From JAJXWB01 sp965246795 (GTDB taxonomy: Bacteria; Pseudomonadota; Alphaproteobacteria; Rhizobiales; Beijerinckiaceae), in the NCBI GenBank assembly GCA_965246795.1, contig CBDFFN010000004.1:1-64000 (forward strand): a stretch of DNA of 64,000 nt, read 5' to 3'. The notes under the pieces were generated by a model, which was not told the DNA's origin, made no database searches, and was given only the letters and a program-made list of their open reading frames with translations. The stretch's first letter is position 1. Every line of letters starts with the position of its first letter. The position numbers and the translations under genes are program-made. Positions 40,982 through 49,538 of this stretch are shown here, one piece after another.

Positions 40982-42277
40982 TTGGACGACGTCGCAAAGA
41001 GCGCGTCCGCGAAAATCGCGCGGCGGCTCATTCCCTTTCTCATGGTCTGCTATTTCGTCTCGTACCTCGACCGGGTGAACCTCGGTTTCGCGGCGCTGAC
41101 GTTCCGCAAGGAACTCGCGCTGTCGGCGGAAGCCTTCGGGCTCGGCGCCGGCATTTTCTTCGCCGGCTATTTCCTCTTCGAGGTGCCGTCGAACATCCTG
41201 CTGGAACGTGTCGGCGCGCGTGTCTGGATCGCGCGCATCATGATCACGTGGGGGCTCGTCTCGGCCGCAATGGCGCTCGTCGGAGGGACGACGAGTTTCT
41301 ACGTCACGCGCTTCCTGCTCGGCCTCGCCGAAGCCGGGTTTTTCCCCGGCATCATCCTCTATCTCACCTATTGGTACACGTCTGCCGAACGCGCACGCAT
41401 CGTCGGCCTCTTCATGGTAGCAGTGCCGCTGTCATCGGTCATCGGCGCGCCGGTCTCGAGCATCATTCTCGAAACGATGGGCGGTGTCGGCGGCCTCGCC
41501 AGTTGGCAATGGCTCTTCATCATCGAGGCGCTGCCGGCGGTGATTCTCGGCATCGTCACTTGGTTCTATCTCGACGATGGCCCCGCGCAGGCGAAATGGC
41601 TGACGCCGCAAGAGCGTGAGGTCGTCTCGATGCGGCTTGCCAGCGAAATCGCCACGCGCGAATCGATCGCGAAATTCTCGCTCGGGCAGGCGCTCGTGCA
41701 TCCTCGCGTGTTGGGATTGGCGCTCGTATATTTCGGCGTCGTCACCGGCCTCTACGGCTTCGGCTTCTGGGCGCCGCAGATTGTGAAGGCCTTCGGACTC
41801 TCGATCATGCAGACAGGTTTCGTCGTCGCCATCCCTTATGTGGCGGGCGCGCTCATCATGATCCCCTGGGCGCGGAGATCCGATGCTACGCGCGAGCGCG
41901 TCTGGCATGTCGCAGTGCCCGCCGTCGTCGGCGGCCTCGGACTGATCGCCGGCGCGTACATTTCCTCGCCCGTGCTGGCAATGGTCGCGCTGACGGTCGG
42001 ATCGATGGGGACGTTCGCGGCGCTGCCGACTTTCTGGGCGTTGCCGACCGCTTTGCTAACCGGCACCGCGGCAGCCGGCGGCATCGCGCTCATCAACGCG
42101 ATCGGCAATCTCGGCGGCTTCGTCGGGCCTTACGTCGTCGGCTGGATTCGCGACAGCACCGGCAACAATGCGCTCTCGGTTGCCGTGCTCGGCGTCTTCA
42201 TGATTGCGGCCGGTATTCTTTGCATCGCGCTCGGCCACGACAGGCGGCTCGAGGCGGGCATTCCGCGCACGGCCTGA
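40982..42277 (+). CDS. MFS transporter, anion:cation symporter group
   Basis: 431-residue, 12-helix transporter. Start chosen as TTG 40982 because GGAGGA precedes it at the correct distance; the GTG at 40946 lacks such a site. LIPFLMVCYFVSYLDRVNLG at helix 1, FFAGYFLFEVPSNILLERVGAR at helix 2 and LGLAEAGFFPGIILYLTYWY at helix 4 are the signatures of the ACS family, which imports organic acid anions such as phthalate, tartrate or glucarate. It stands alone, so the substrate is open. Confidence 0.88.
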   Translation: MDDVAKSASAKIARRLIPFLMVCYFVSYLDRVNLGFAALTFRKELALSAEAFGLGAGIFFAGYFLFEVPSNILLERVGARVWIARIMITWGLVSAAMALVGGTTSFYVTRFLLGLAEAGFFPGIILYLTYWYTSAERARIVGLFMVAVPLSSVIGAPVSSIILETMGGVGGLASWQWLFIIEALPAVILGIVTWFYLDDGPAQAKWLTPQEREVVSMRLASEIATRESIAKFSLGQALVHPRVLGLALVYFGVVTGLYGFGFWAPQIVKAFGLSIMQTGFVVAIPYVAGALIMIPWARRSDATRERVWHVAVPAVVGGLGLIAGAYISSPVLAMVALTVGSMGTFAALPTFWALPTALLTGTAAAGGIALINAIGNLGGFVGPYVVGWIRDSTGNNALSVAVLGVFMIAAGILCIALGHDRRLEAGIPRTA

Positions 42278-42290
42278 ACGCAGACAAACG

Positions 42291-42322
42291 AAAGCCGCCT
42301 GTCGATGACGACAGGCGGCTTC
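42291..42322. terminator. Bidirectional terminator between the MFS gene and a leftward small gene
   Basis: aagccgcctgtcg (42292-42304) is the exact reverse complement of cgacaggcggctt (42309-42321) around a 4-base loop. The leftward reading is followed by TCGTTTG and the rightward by CGAAAAG, so it better serves the minus-strand gene ending at 42349. Confidence 0.75.
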
Positions 42323-42348
42323 GAAAAGTCGGCGTGTGGGTCGAGCGA

Positions 42349-42645
42349 CTAGAAGAGCGGCTCACCCGGACCAGGGTCCGGACGCCACAGGATGCCCGGC
42401 GATGTGTTCGCCAGCGGTGGGCGCTGGAAGCGCAGGATTTCCTGCACGTAAGCGTTCGTGCTGCCGACCGGCACGACATTGCCCGAATCGAGGAACGAGC
42501 GGCGCGTCACGGTGATCGACCGATCAGGACCATTGTAGTCGAGTTCGCCATACCGGCGGCGGCTCTGGGCATTGGCGTCGGCGACGACTGCAAGGAGGCC
42601 TGCTGCGGCCAGACCGGCGCATATCAGGCGTGACGAAAATTTCAT
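42349..42645 (-). CDS. Small secreted protein, 98 residues, function unknown
   Basis: Signal peptide MKFSSRLICAGLAAAGLLAV with cleavage near ANA, then a mature part of about 70 residues including YGELDYNGPDRSITVTRRSF and a proline-rich C-terminus (PDPGPGEPLF). No cysteines in the mature part. I do not recognise the family. The start at 42645 begins the signal sequence and follows GAGAGGG. It lies downstream of another leftward gene of unknown function. Confidence 0.7.
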   Translation of the reverse strand: MKFSSRLICAGLAAAGLLAVVADANAQSRRRYGELDYNGPDRSITVTRRSFLDSGNVVPVGSTNAYVQEILRFQRPPLANTSPGILWRPDPGPGEPLF

Positions 42646-42737
42646 GGCAACCCTCTCGGAAACTCCGACCACCGCGAATCTAGACAATTCCGTGGCGTTC
42701 GTATCATCCAACACCGGAGTGAAGCGAAAGTTTCCCG

Positions 42738-43553
42738 CTATTGTCGCGCGCGCGCCACGACGACCCGCGTCCGGCTCGCAATTGGCGGCGATGCGGGCTC
42801 GCGACATGCCGGCGCGTCGGGCATCCGGCGGATGGCGCCATCGGCGGATGACAGACCTGCGAGGAGACATTCCAGCGCCGCTGCATCTGCGCGCTGGGTG
42901 CCCGGCAGGCAGACAAACCCGGCCAACGAAAGACCCGGCTGTCCGGGTTCGGCACGCCAGGCGAGACAATTTTCCCGGGGGGCGACACCGCGCGCGACGG
43001 GCGTCAGCGACACGAGCGCCGTCTGCGTGGGACCGAAGCGTCCATCGTGGGCAGCAGGCTGCGGCACTTTGCCAGCGACAAGACCAAGTTTCGCGGCTGA
43101 ACGCACGGCGGCGAGATAGAAGCTGGAATCGGTAGGCCGCGCGGAGGCGCGGGTCGCGAAGACGAGCGCGAAGGCGCCGCTGCCGGCGACATCGCCTAAC
43201 ATGAGACGATCCTCGGTTTCCTCCCCTGCTGGGCCGGTGCGCGACCAGCGCTCCTGTGTCTCCGGCAGGCTGGCAAGGATGGGCGCTTTCCAGGCGAGGC
43301 GCGGCAGGCGATCTGCCGAGCGTGCCCAGGTGAGCGGCACCGCATCCGGGTCTCCTGCCACGCTCGATGCAAGCTTGACCGGCAGCAGCGCCGCCCAGAC
43401 AGCGAGGCCGGCGAGAAGCCCGGCCGTCAGCGCCAGCGGCAGGCGCGCGCGCGACACGGCGGCCGCCACGATGCGCCGGGGCGATGCGGCTTCGGAGACC
43501 GGGGCATGCGCCCAGTCGGCTTGCGAAACGGGAGTGAGGAAACGCGTATTCAC
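42738..43553 (-). CDS. Membrane-anchored or exported protein of unknown function
   Basis: About 271 residues from a GTG at 43553 (an alternative TTG start lies at 43625). After a short cytoplasmic segment comes a single hydrophobic helix (LPLALTAGLLAGLAVWAALL near residue 38), which may be an uncleaved signal anchor. The rest is predicted periplasmic, with cysteines in LAWRAEP and FVCLPGT-like contexts. No family recognised. It faces asd head to head across about 200 bp. Confidence 0.6.
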   Translation of the reverse strand: MNTRFLTPVSQADWAHAPVSEAASPRRIVAAAVSRARLPLALTAGLLAGLAVWAALLPVKLASSVAGDPDAVPLTWARSADRLPRLAWKAPILASLPETQERWSRTGPAGEETEDRLMLGDVAGSGAFALVFATRASARPTDSSFYLAAVRSAAKLGLVAGKVPQPAAHDGRFGPTQTALVSLTPVARGVAPRENCLAWRAEPGQPGLSLAGFVCLPGTQRADAAALECLLAGLSSADGAIRRMPDAPACREPASPPIASRTRVVVARARQ

Positions 43554-43754
43554 GTGGCAACACTGACGCGCGTGTGCCGCCGGCCGGTTACCGCGGCGCG
43601 GCCTTCTCTCCAGACGCTGAATCAAAGGTTACCGGCGCGAAGGCGCGCGCGTCGCATTGTTGCCGCTCCGGCATGTGTCCATTACATCGACACGATCGGA
43701 TCGAAGACGCGCATCGCTGCGCAGTCCGAACCCGAAACCGACAAGGACAAGAAA

Positions 43755-44789
43755 ATGGGTTTCAAGGTAGCCGTCGCCGGCGCCACAGGAAACGTGGGCC
43801 GCGAGATGCTCGACATTCTCGCCGAGCGGCGTTTTCCCGTCGACGAACTTGTTCCGCTTGCCTCGTCGCGTTCGATCGGGTCGGAAGTTTCGTTCGGCGA
43901 CAAGACGTTGAAGTGCCGCCATCTCGACACCTTCGATTTCACCGGCACCGACATCTGCCTGATGTCGGCCGGCGGTACTGTCTCGAAGGAATGGTCGCCG
44001 CGGATCGCAGCGCAGGGCTGCGTCGTCATCGATAATTCGAGCGCCTTCCGCTACGATTCGGATGTGCCGCTCATCGTGCCGGAAGTGAACGCCGACGCGA
44101 TCAAGGGTTTCTCGAAGCGCAACATCATCGCCAACCCAAATTGCTCGACGGCGCAGCTCGTCGTGGCACTGAAGCCGCTGCACGATCGCGCGAAGATCAC
44201 GCGCGTTGTCGTATCGACTTACCAATCGGTGTCGGGCGCCGGCAAGGACGCGATGGACGAGTTGTTTGCACAAACGCGCTCGGTGTTCGTGTCCGACTCC
44301 GTAACGATCAAGAAGTTTCCGAAGCGGATCGCCTTCAACGTCATTCCCGAGATCGACGTCTTCATGGAAGACGGCTTCACAAAGGAAGAGTGGAAGATGG
44401 TCGTCGAGACGAAGAAAATTCTCGATCCGAAGATAAAGGTGGTTGCGACCTGCGTGCGTGTGCCGGTCTTCATCGGCCATTCGGAATCGGTCAATATCGA
44501 GTTCGAACAGCCGATAAGCGCCGAAGAGGCGCGCGACATTTTACGCGAGGCGCCTGGTGTGTTGGTAATCGATAAGCGCGAAAGCGGCGGCTATATCACC
44601 CCGCACGAGGCGGCCGGTGAGGATGCGACCTATGTTTCACGCATCCGCGAAGACGCGACAGTCGAGAATGGCCTCGTGCTCTGGTGCGTGTCCGACAATC
44701 TGCGCAAGGGCGCTGCGTTGAACGCGGTGCAGATCGCGGAAGTGCTCGTGAACCGCAAGCTGCTCGTCGCAAAACAGCGCGCCGCCTGA
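43755..44789 (+). CDS. asd: Aspartate-semialdehyde dehydrogenase
   Basis: 344-residue NADPH enzyme reducing aspartyl-phosphate, the branch point to lysine/diaminopimelate, threonine and methionine. NADP loop VAVAGATGNVGREML, the catalytic Cys in IIANPNCSTAQLV, STYQSVSGAGKDAMDEL and CVRVPVFIGHSES with the catalytic His are present. The start at 43755 begins the Rossmann fold; longer upstream in-frame options carry no conserved sequence. Followed by a strong terminator. Confidence 0.97.
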   Translation: MGFKVAVAGATGNVGREMLDILAERRFPVDELVPLASSRSIGSEVSFGDKTLKCRHLDTFDFTGTDICLMSAGGTVSKEWSPRIAAQGCVVIDNSSAFRYDSDVPLIVPEVNADAIKGFSKRNIIANPNCSTAQLVVALKPLHDRAKITRVVVSTYQSVSGAGKDAMDELFAQTRSVFVSDSVTIKKFPKRIAFNVIPEIDVFMEDGFTKEEWKMVVETKKILDPKIKVVATCVRVPVFIGHSESVNIEFEQPISAEEARDILREAPGVLVIDKRESGGYITPHEAAGEDATYVSRIREDATVENGLVLWCVSDNLRKGAALNAVQIAEVLVNRKLLVAKQRAA

Positions 44790-44810
44790 CGCGAGTTTCG
44801 CCTACCAATA

Positions 44811-44844
44811 AAAAAAGCCCCGGCGATCGCCGAGGCTTTTTCTT
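44811..44844. terminator. Bidirectional rho-independent terminator after asd
   Basis: A run of A, the G+C stem gcc-cggcgatcgccg-ggc with one mismatched pair, and a run of T. It functions in both directions, serving asd and the leftward small secreted gene ending at 44861. Confidence 0.85.
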
Positions 44845-44860
44845 GCGTTTGGATTTTAGC

Positions 44861-45139
44861 TCAATACGGACCGAACGGGCGGCCGGGCGGAACAGGACCA
44901 CGATGATAGCTGCGACCGCTGAACTGCGGGCCGCCAACCGTGTACTCTCCGCCGCCCGGCCCGCCGTAATATCCGTTACCGGTCTGGTTACCTACCCCGA
45001 CAGTGCTTGGCAGCATCTGAGCCGCGGCATCGCCGGTTCCGGTCGTGCCGCCCGAGCCACCACCACCAACTTGCGCTGCGGCCGGAATGGCCATGAACGC
45101 CGTCGTCGCGGCGATTATTCCAATGGTAAGATTACGCAT
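44861..45139 (-). CDS. Small secreted Gly-rich protein with GTGDAAAQ motif
   Basis: 92 residues. Signal peptide MRNLTIGIIAATTAFMAIPA with cleavage after AAAQ, then a Gly-rich part (VGGGGSGGTTGTGDAAAQ, then STVGVGNQTG) ending in RGPVPPGRPFGPY. The start at 45139 is fixed by GGAGGA upstream. It shares the GTGDAAAQ, spacer, STVGVG block and a PY terminus with the next gene, so the two are paralogues. No function known. Confidence 0.75.
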   Translation of the reverse strand: MRNLTIGIIAATTAFMAIPAAAQVGGGGSGGTTGTGDAAAQMLPSTVGVGNQTGNGYYGGPGGGEYTVGGPQFSGRSYHRGPVPPGRPFGPY

Positions 45140-45240
45140 CGCGTCCTCCTTCATGTCTCAACGAACCCTCGCAAGTTCGCGTTTCAGCGGGATGACGCGC
45201 GGCGAACCGAACGGTTCCAGTCGGAAACGAATGCGAAAGA

Positions 45241-45525
45241 TCAGTACGGCGAATAGGGCGAAGCCGGTACGACCACGACAGGCGCCGCGTATTCATAATC
45301 TGGCGCGACATAGACGCTGCGACCGCTGTAGTAGGGATCGACGTAAGCGGGCTGGCTCCAGCCGTAGCGATAGCCGAATCCGCCAGAACCTGTCCCAAGA
45401 CCGACGCCGACCGTGCTGCGCTGGTTCTGCGCCGCGGCATCGCCCGTACCGTTGCTCTGCGCAACGGCTGGTACGCTTACCAAAAGAGCCGCGCCGAGTG
45501 CGGCGGCGCCGATGACCTTCATCAT
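45241..45525 (-). CDS. Small secreted paralogue with GTGDAAAQ motif
   Basis: 94 residues. Signal peptide MMKVIGAAALGAALLVSVPA with cleavage near VAQ, then SNGTGDAAAQNQRSTVGVGL, and a Tyr-rich tail (YRYGWSQPAYVDPYYSGRSV, ending ASPYSPY). Same shared block as its neighbour, which lies 101 bp away in the same orientation. The tyrosine/proline-rich tail suggests a cell-envelope structural or adhesive role, but this is speculative. Confidence 0.75.
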   Translation of the reverse strand: MMKVIGAAALGAALLVSVPAVAQSNGTGDAAAQNQRSTVGVGLGTGSGGFGYRYGWSQPAYVDPYYSGRSVYVAPDYEYAAPVVVVPASPYSPY

Positions 45526-45651
45526 GGATGTCTCCTGCTTGTCCGGCGCAACGCAAGGTCACGCTTCGGCAGGAAAAGTCGTGAGACTTAACAAAGGTTC
45601 CGTTGCCGAAAGCACCTTCGCCGTGAGACAAACAGCGAAAGCGTTGTGCGC

Positions 45652-47388
45652 TCACTCGCTCGCGGCGAGCGCGCGGATCACGGCGCGGTTGTAGCCGTAG
45701 AGATCTTCCCGGAATTGCAGACGCCCGTCGGCGCCGATCGATGCAGTGAAATAGCCGATGTGAATCGGCAGCGGCGCAGGAAGATTGATCGTCTTTTCGT
45801 CGCCGCCGACAAGCGACTTGATGCGCCCCTCGGTCCAACCGCCGCGCAAAACGGCAGATGCCAGCGCCATCGGATTTTCGACACGCACACAGCCGTGGCT
45901 GAAGGCGCGACGGGCCGTCGCGAAGAGATGCCGCGACGGCGTGTCGTGCAGATAGACCGCATGTTCGTTGGGGAACATGAACTTGATGCGACCAAGCGCA
46001 TTCCGCTCGCCCGGCGGCTGTCGAATGCTGACGCGGCCGCGCACGACCTTCATCTCATAGCCAAGACGCGTCACGTAATCCGGATCGGTCGCGAGTTTTG
46101 GCAGGATCTCGTTGTTCAGAATCGACGGCGGAATGAACCACGACGGATTGACGACGATAAACTTCATCGCGTTTGAGAAGATCGGCGTTGGGCTGTCGGG
46201 CTTGCCGACGACAATCCGCGTGCGATGCACGACGACATTGTCTCGATAGAGTGCGAGCGTAAAATTCGGGACGTCGACTTCGATGCGGTCGGCGCCAAGA
46301 TTGCGCGGCATCCAGCGCCAGCGCTCCATGTTCGCGACAATCTCGTTTTCAAGTTTGCCGGGCTCGCCGCCCGACAACAGCGCCACGGTACGTGGCGTCA
46401 GCACGCCGGTCGGCGCGAGGCCGTTCTGTCGTTGAAAGCCGGCGACGGCGCCCGCGACATGCGTATCGTAGAGCACATCGTCGGAGCTTTCCGGGGTCGC
46501 GATTTCGAGGCCGAAACGCGAGCGCACGAGCTTCACGCGATCGTCGCGCATGCCGACGCGCAGCGGTGCACCGGCTGGGATGCGCGCCGCCATCGGCGTC
46601 GCGGCCTGACGCAGTTCGGCTAGTTTTTCACGCAGCGCCCTGTAGCCCGCATGCGGCGGATTGAACGCGACAAGCACGTCGCTTGCGTGGTCTCCCGCGA
46701 TGGCGACCGGACCGAGCACCTCGCGCGCTGTCGGGAGTACTGGTCGCGACGTGATGAGTTTCGAAATACGAGCGGGATCGACGCGCTCGCCGGCAGCCTG
46801 CCGAGCGTAGTGCAGCACCGCGGCCGTCAGAGCCAGTTCCTGCGACGCGAGATTTTCCGGGCTGCCTTCGCCGAGCGCGGCCGGGGCGAAAGCCGGCAGT
46901 GACAGTGCGTCCTCGCGAGCGCGGAGCACACGCGACAATGCCGAGCGGGCCGCAGGGGTCCAGACGTTTGCCTGACGCCAGAAGGGCCGAAGCTCGTTCT
47001 CGCGATAAAGGTCGCCGACGCTTTTCCAGACGCTGGCAAGAGCCGGCGTCGGCGGAAGGGCCGCGAGCCCGGATTGCAGTGCCGTCTGGAAGGCGGGATC
47101 GACGGCAAGCGATGTCGAAGCGACAGGCGCGGGCGTCGGTAAAGCTTGCGCAGGCACGACCGCCGCACGCGTCGCCGTAGACGCGCTCTCCTGCGCCGCG
47201 ATTGCGAAGGGTGACGGCGCTGCCGCCGTCTCCGCGCGCCATTTCAACAGCGCCGGCACTGCTACAGGATACGTTGCGAAAATCGCGCTCTGCTGAGCAT
47301 CCACAGCCCAGTCTTCGGCACGGGCCGGCAGTCCGGTGCAGACGAGAACGAGGGCGGTCGCAGCGACCGTACGGAGGGTCGAGAGCAT
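45652..47388 (-). CDS. L,D-transpeptidase with peptidoglycan-binding domain (YcbB/LdtD-like)
   Basis: 578 residues. An N-terminal signal sequence (MLSTLRTVAATALVLVCTGL) is followed by a long region, a peptidoglycan-binding domain around residues 325-350 (VAGFQRQNGLAPTGVLTPRT) and a YkuD catalytic domain with WFIPPSILNNEILPKLA and the active-site HGCVRVENP. It makes 3-3 cross-links in peptidoglycan or attaches outer-membrane proteins to it. An alternative GTG start lies at 47397. Upstream in the same direction is a WcbI-like gene. Confidence 0.9.
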   Translation of the reverse strand: MLSTLRTVAATALVLVCTGLPARAEDWAVDAQQSAIFATYPVAVPALLKWRAETAAAPSPFAIAAQESASTATRAAVVPAQALPTPAPVASTSLAVDPAFQTALQSGLAALPPTPALASVWKSVGDLYRENELRPFWRQANVWTPAARSALSRVLRAREDALSLPAFAPAALGEGSPENLASQELALTAAVLHYARQAAGERVDPARISKLITSRPVLPTAREVLGPVAIAGDHASDVLVAFNPPHAGYRALREKLAELRQAATPMAARIPAGAPLRVGMRDDRVKLVRSRFGLEIATPESSDDVLYDTHVAGAVAGFQRQNGLAPTGVLTPRTVALLSGGEPGKLENEIVANMERWRWMPRNLGADRIEVDVPNFTLALYRDNVVVHRTRIVVGKPDSPTPIFSNAMKFIVVNPSWFIPPSILNNEILPKLATDPDYVTRLGYEMKVVRGRVSIRQPPGERNALGRIKFMFPNEHAVYLHDTPSRHLFATARRAFSHGCVRVENPMALASAVLRGGWTEGRIKSLVGGDEKTINLPAPLPIHIGYFTASIGADGRLQFREDLYGYNRAVIRALAASE

Positions 47389-47511
47389 GGAGCGCACGGT
47401 GCCAAGCCGGTGGTTAACGAGACATGACCATGCCCGCGTTCGCGACCCACGGGTATCCGGTCAGGCCGTCACGGCCACGTTTCGGCCAAGCCGTGTCCAG
47501 CCGGACACAAA

Positions 47512-48528
47512 TCAGGCGGCGCGGGCCATTTTGGCGAGGTGATCGGCGCCCAACACGTTGAGCGCGCGCCCAAGCTCGGCATCTTCGAGCCAAGCTTCCG
47601 TACGGTGATGCTGAAGCTGCGCACGCGTGTATTTCGAATACACCTTGAAGCTCGACTCCACGAACATCGGCAATGTCATGAAATCGCCGACCGAGCGCGA
47701 AAGCCGATAGTTCGGCAGTTTGAACGTGTAGCTGCCCTTGTGGCCGTAATATTCGGCGATCGGCGGATAGACCGGAAAGACCGAACCGCGCACGATGTCG
47801 TCGACGGAGAAATCATCGAAGTCGATGTCCTGCGTCGGCAGTTTCTCGCGCTTGAGCAGCGCCTGCGCGACATCCGCGAGCACGAAGGCTTTCGGGTGGT
47901 TCATGGAGTACATGAAACAGCCTCGCCGCGACCAGCGCAGGAACTCGGTCGAGAGATCGATGCCCGTCGCGCGCGACGCATTGAGGAACTCGTCGGCTGC
48001 CGGCTGCCAGATGTCGAAATAGCCGAGCGTGCGGAACACGGCCGGATTGAAGAGTGCCGTCGTGCGCTCGGGCGTCAGGCCCGCGAGATAACCGTAAAGC
48101 GCGAGCGCCGAATGGTATGGCCCCGTCGCGCTTTCGAGCGGCGGCCCGCCCGGCGTGAAAATATAGATCGTATCGGGGTGGAAGCCGCTGAACACGACAG
48201 ACGGGAACGGGATGATGGACGGCATGCGGTCGCGCAGCGCGAGCCAGTCGCCGCCCTTCACGAAGCCATGCTGGAATTCCAGCGAGAAAACATAGTCGTA
48301 TTCGCGCAAGGTGCGTTCGAGCAGGTCCATATTGACCCAGCCCGGCCGCACGATCGTGAAACGATGCACCGTGCTCTCGGGATTGAGCAGCTTCATCCCG
48401 TAGGCGATGCCAAAACTCTGGCAATTGCCCACGACCGCGATGCGCGGTCCGCGACCGGCATCCTTCTTGAGGATTTTGCGGCGCCAGGATCCGATGACCT
48501 GGAGATCGATTTCGGCGAGGATGGGCAA
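47512..48528 (-). CDS. WcbI-like polysaccharide-associated protein
   Basis: 338-residue protein with the GNCQ motif in IAVVGNCQSFGIAYGMKLL near residue 34, characteristic of WcbI-type proteins linked to capsule or surface polysaccharide modification (a putative acetyltransferase). It also shows YVFSLEFQHGF and HPDTIYI. No other capsule genes are nearby. The start is TTG at 48528, the only initiator after the preceding in-frame stop at 48541-48543. Confidence 0.7.
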   Translation of the reverse strand: MPILAEIDLQVIGSWRRKILKKDAGRGPRIAVVGNCQSFGIAYGMKLLNPESTVHRFTIVRPGWVNMDLLERTLREYDYVFSLEFQHGFVKGGDWLALRDRMPSIIPFPSVVFSGFHPDTIYIFTPGGPPLESATGPYHSALALYGYLAGLTPERTTALFNPAVFRTLGYFDIWQPAADEFLNASRATGIDLSTEFLRWSRRGCFMYSMNHPKAFVLADVAQALLKREKLPTQDIDFDDFSVDDIVRGSVFPVYPPIAEYYGHKGSYTFKLPNYRLSRSVGDFMTLPMFVESSFKVYSKYTRAQLQHHRTEAWLEDAELGRALNVLGADHLAKMARAA

Positions 48529-48598
48529 GACGGCCGTCTTTTAGAACATGTTGCGCCGAAGGGGAATTCGGCCGGCGAAGCTTGCAGATAGTGACGGT

Positions 48599-49390
48599 TC
48601 AGGCGCCGCGCACGAGCTCCAAAGTGCGCTTCAACATGAGTTCGTTGCCGGCGATGATGTCGCCCGTCTTCAGCATGGTGTCGCCGCCTTCGAGGTCGGA
48701 AATGAAACCTCCCGCCTCGCGGATCATCACGATGCCGGCCGCGATGTCCCAGGCATTGAGCCCGCGTTCCCAATAGGCATCGCAGCGTCCGGCTGCGACG
48801 CTGGCGAGATCGAGCGCCGCGGCGCCAAGCCGCCGCACATTGCCGACGCGCGTCATCACAGCCGCGAGTTCGCGCTGGAAGCGGGAATGGCCCGGTGCCT
48901 TGAAAAGCGGGGGGATGCCCGTGGCGACAAGCGCATCGGCGAGTTCGCGACGCTGCGCCACGCGCAACCGCCGGTTGTTGAGAAAGGCGCCGCTGCCGCG
49001 TTCGGCGACAAACATCTCGTCGCTCGCCGGATTATAAATAAGGCCCGCGACGAGTTGGCCGTCGCGCTCCAGCGCGATCGAGATGGCGAAGATCGGCAGG
49101 CCATGCAGAAAATTGGTGGTGCCGTCGAGCGGGTCGATGATCCAGCGATGGCTCGGATCGCTGCCCTCGACCGTGCCGCTCTCCTCCATCAGGAAGCCGT
49201 AGCCCGGCCGTGCCTTCGACAATTCCTCGAACAGAGTTTTCTCGGCGCGGCGGTCGGCGTTGGAGACGAAATCACCTGGGCCCTTTACCGACACCTGCAG
49301 GTTTTCGACCTCGCCGAAATCACGCTTGAGCCCGCGCCCGGCTTTGAGGGCCGCGGCGGTCATCACATTCATCAGGGCGGAGCGGATCAT
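48599..49390 (-). CDS. suhB: Inositol monophosphatase family protein (SuhB-like)
   Basis: 263-residue Mg2+-dependent phosphatase. Metal ligands are visible in FLMEESGTVEG, WIIDPLDGTTNFLHGLPIFA and AWDIAAGIVMIREAGGFISD. The N-terminus (MIRSALMNVMTAAALKAGRG, then FGEVENLQVSVKGPGDFVSN) matches SuhB, which dephosphorylates inositol-1-phosphate and in E. coli also acts on rRNA transcription. Head to head with the zinc peptidase gene. Confidence 0.92.
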   Translation of the reverse strand: MIRSALMNVMTAAALKAGRGLKRDFGEVENLQVSVKGPGDFVSNADRRAEKTLFEELSKARPGYGFLMEESGTVEGSDPSHRWIIDPLDGTTNFLHGLPIFAISIALERDGQLVAGLIYNPASDEMFVAERGSGAFLNNRRLRVAQRRELADALVATGIPPLFKAPGHSRFQRELAAVMTRVGNVRRLGAAALDLASVAAGRCDAYWERGLNAWDIAAGIVMIREAGGFISDLEGGDTMLKTGDIIAGNELMLKRTLELVRGA

Positions 49391-49538
49391 TCGCGGGGGC
49401 GCGTTCGGCTGGGTTCGTTCGTTGCGGGGCAGCGCGGTCTATCACATGCGCCGCCCCCGATTGCCACCTCGGGCGGGAGCGCGCTTGATCGCCGCGCGTC
49501 GCGCACGACTTTGGTCCGAGGGACCTCCCCGGATCGCA

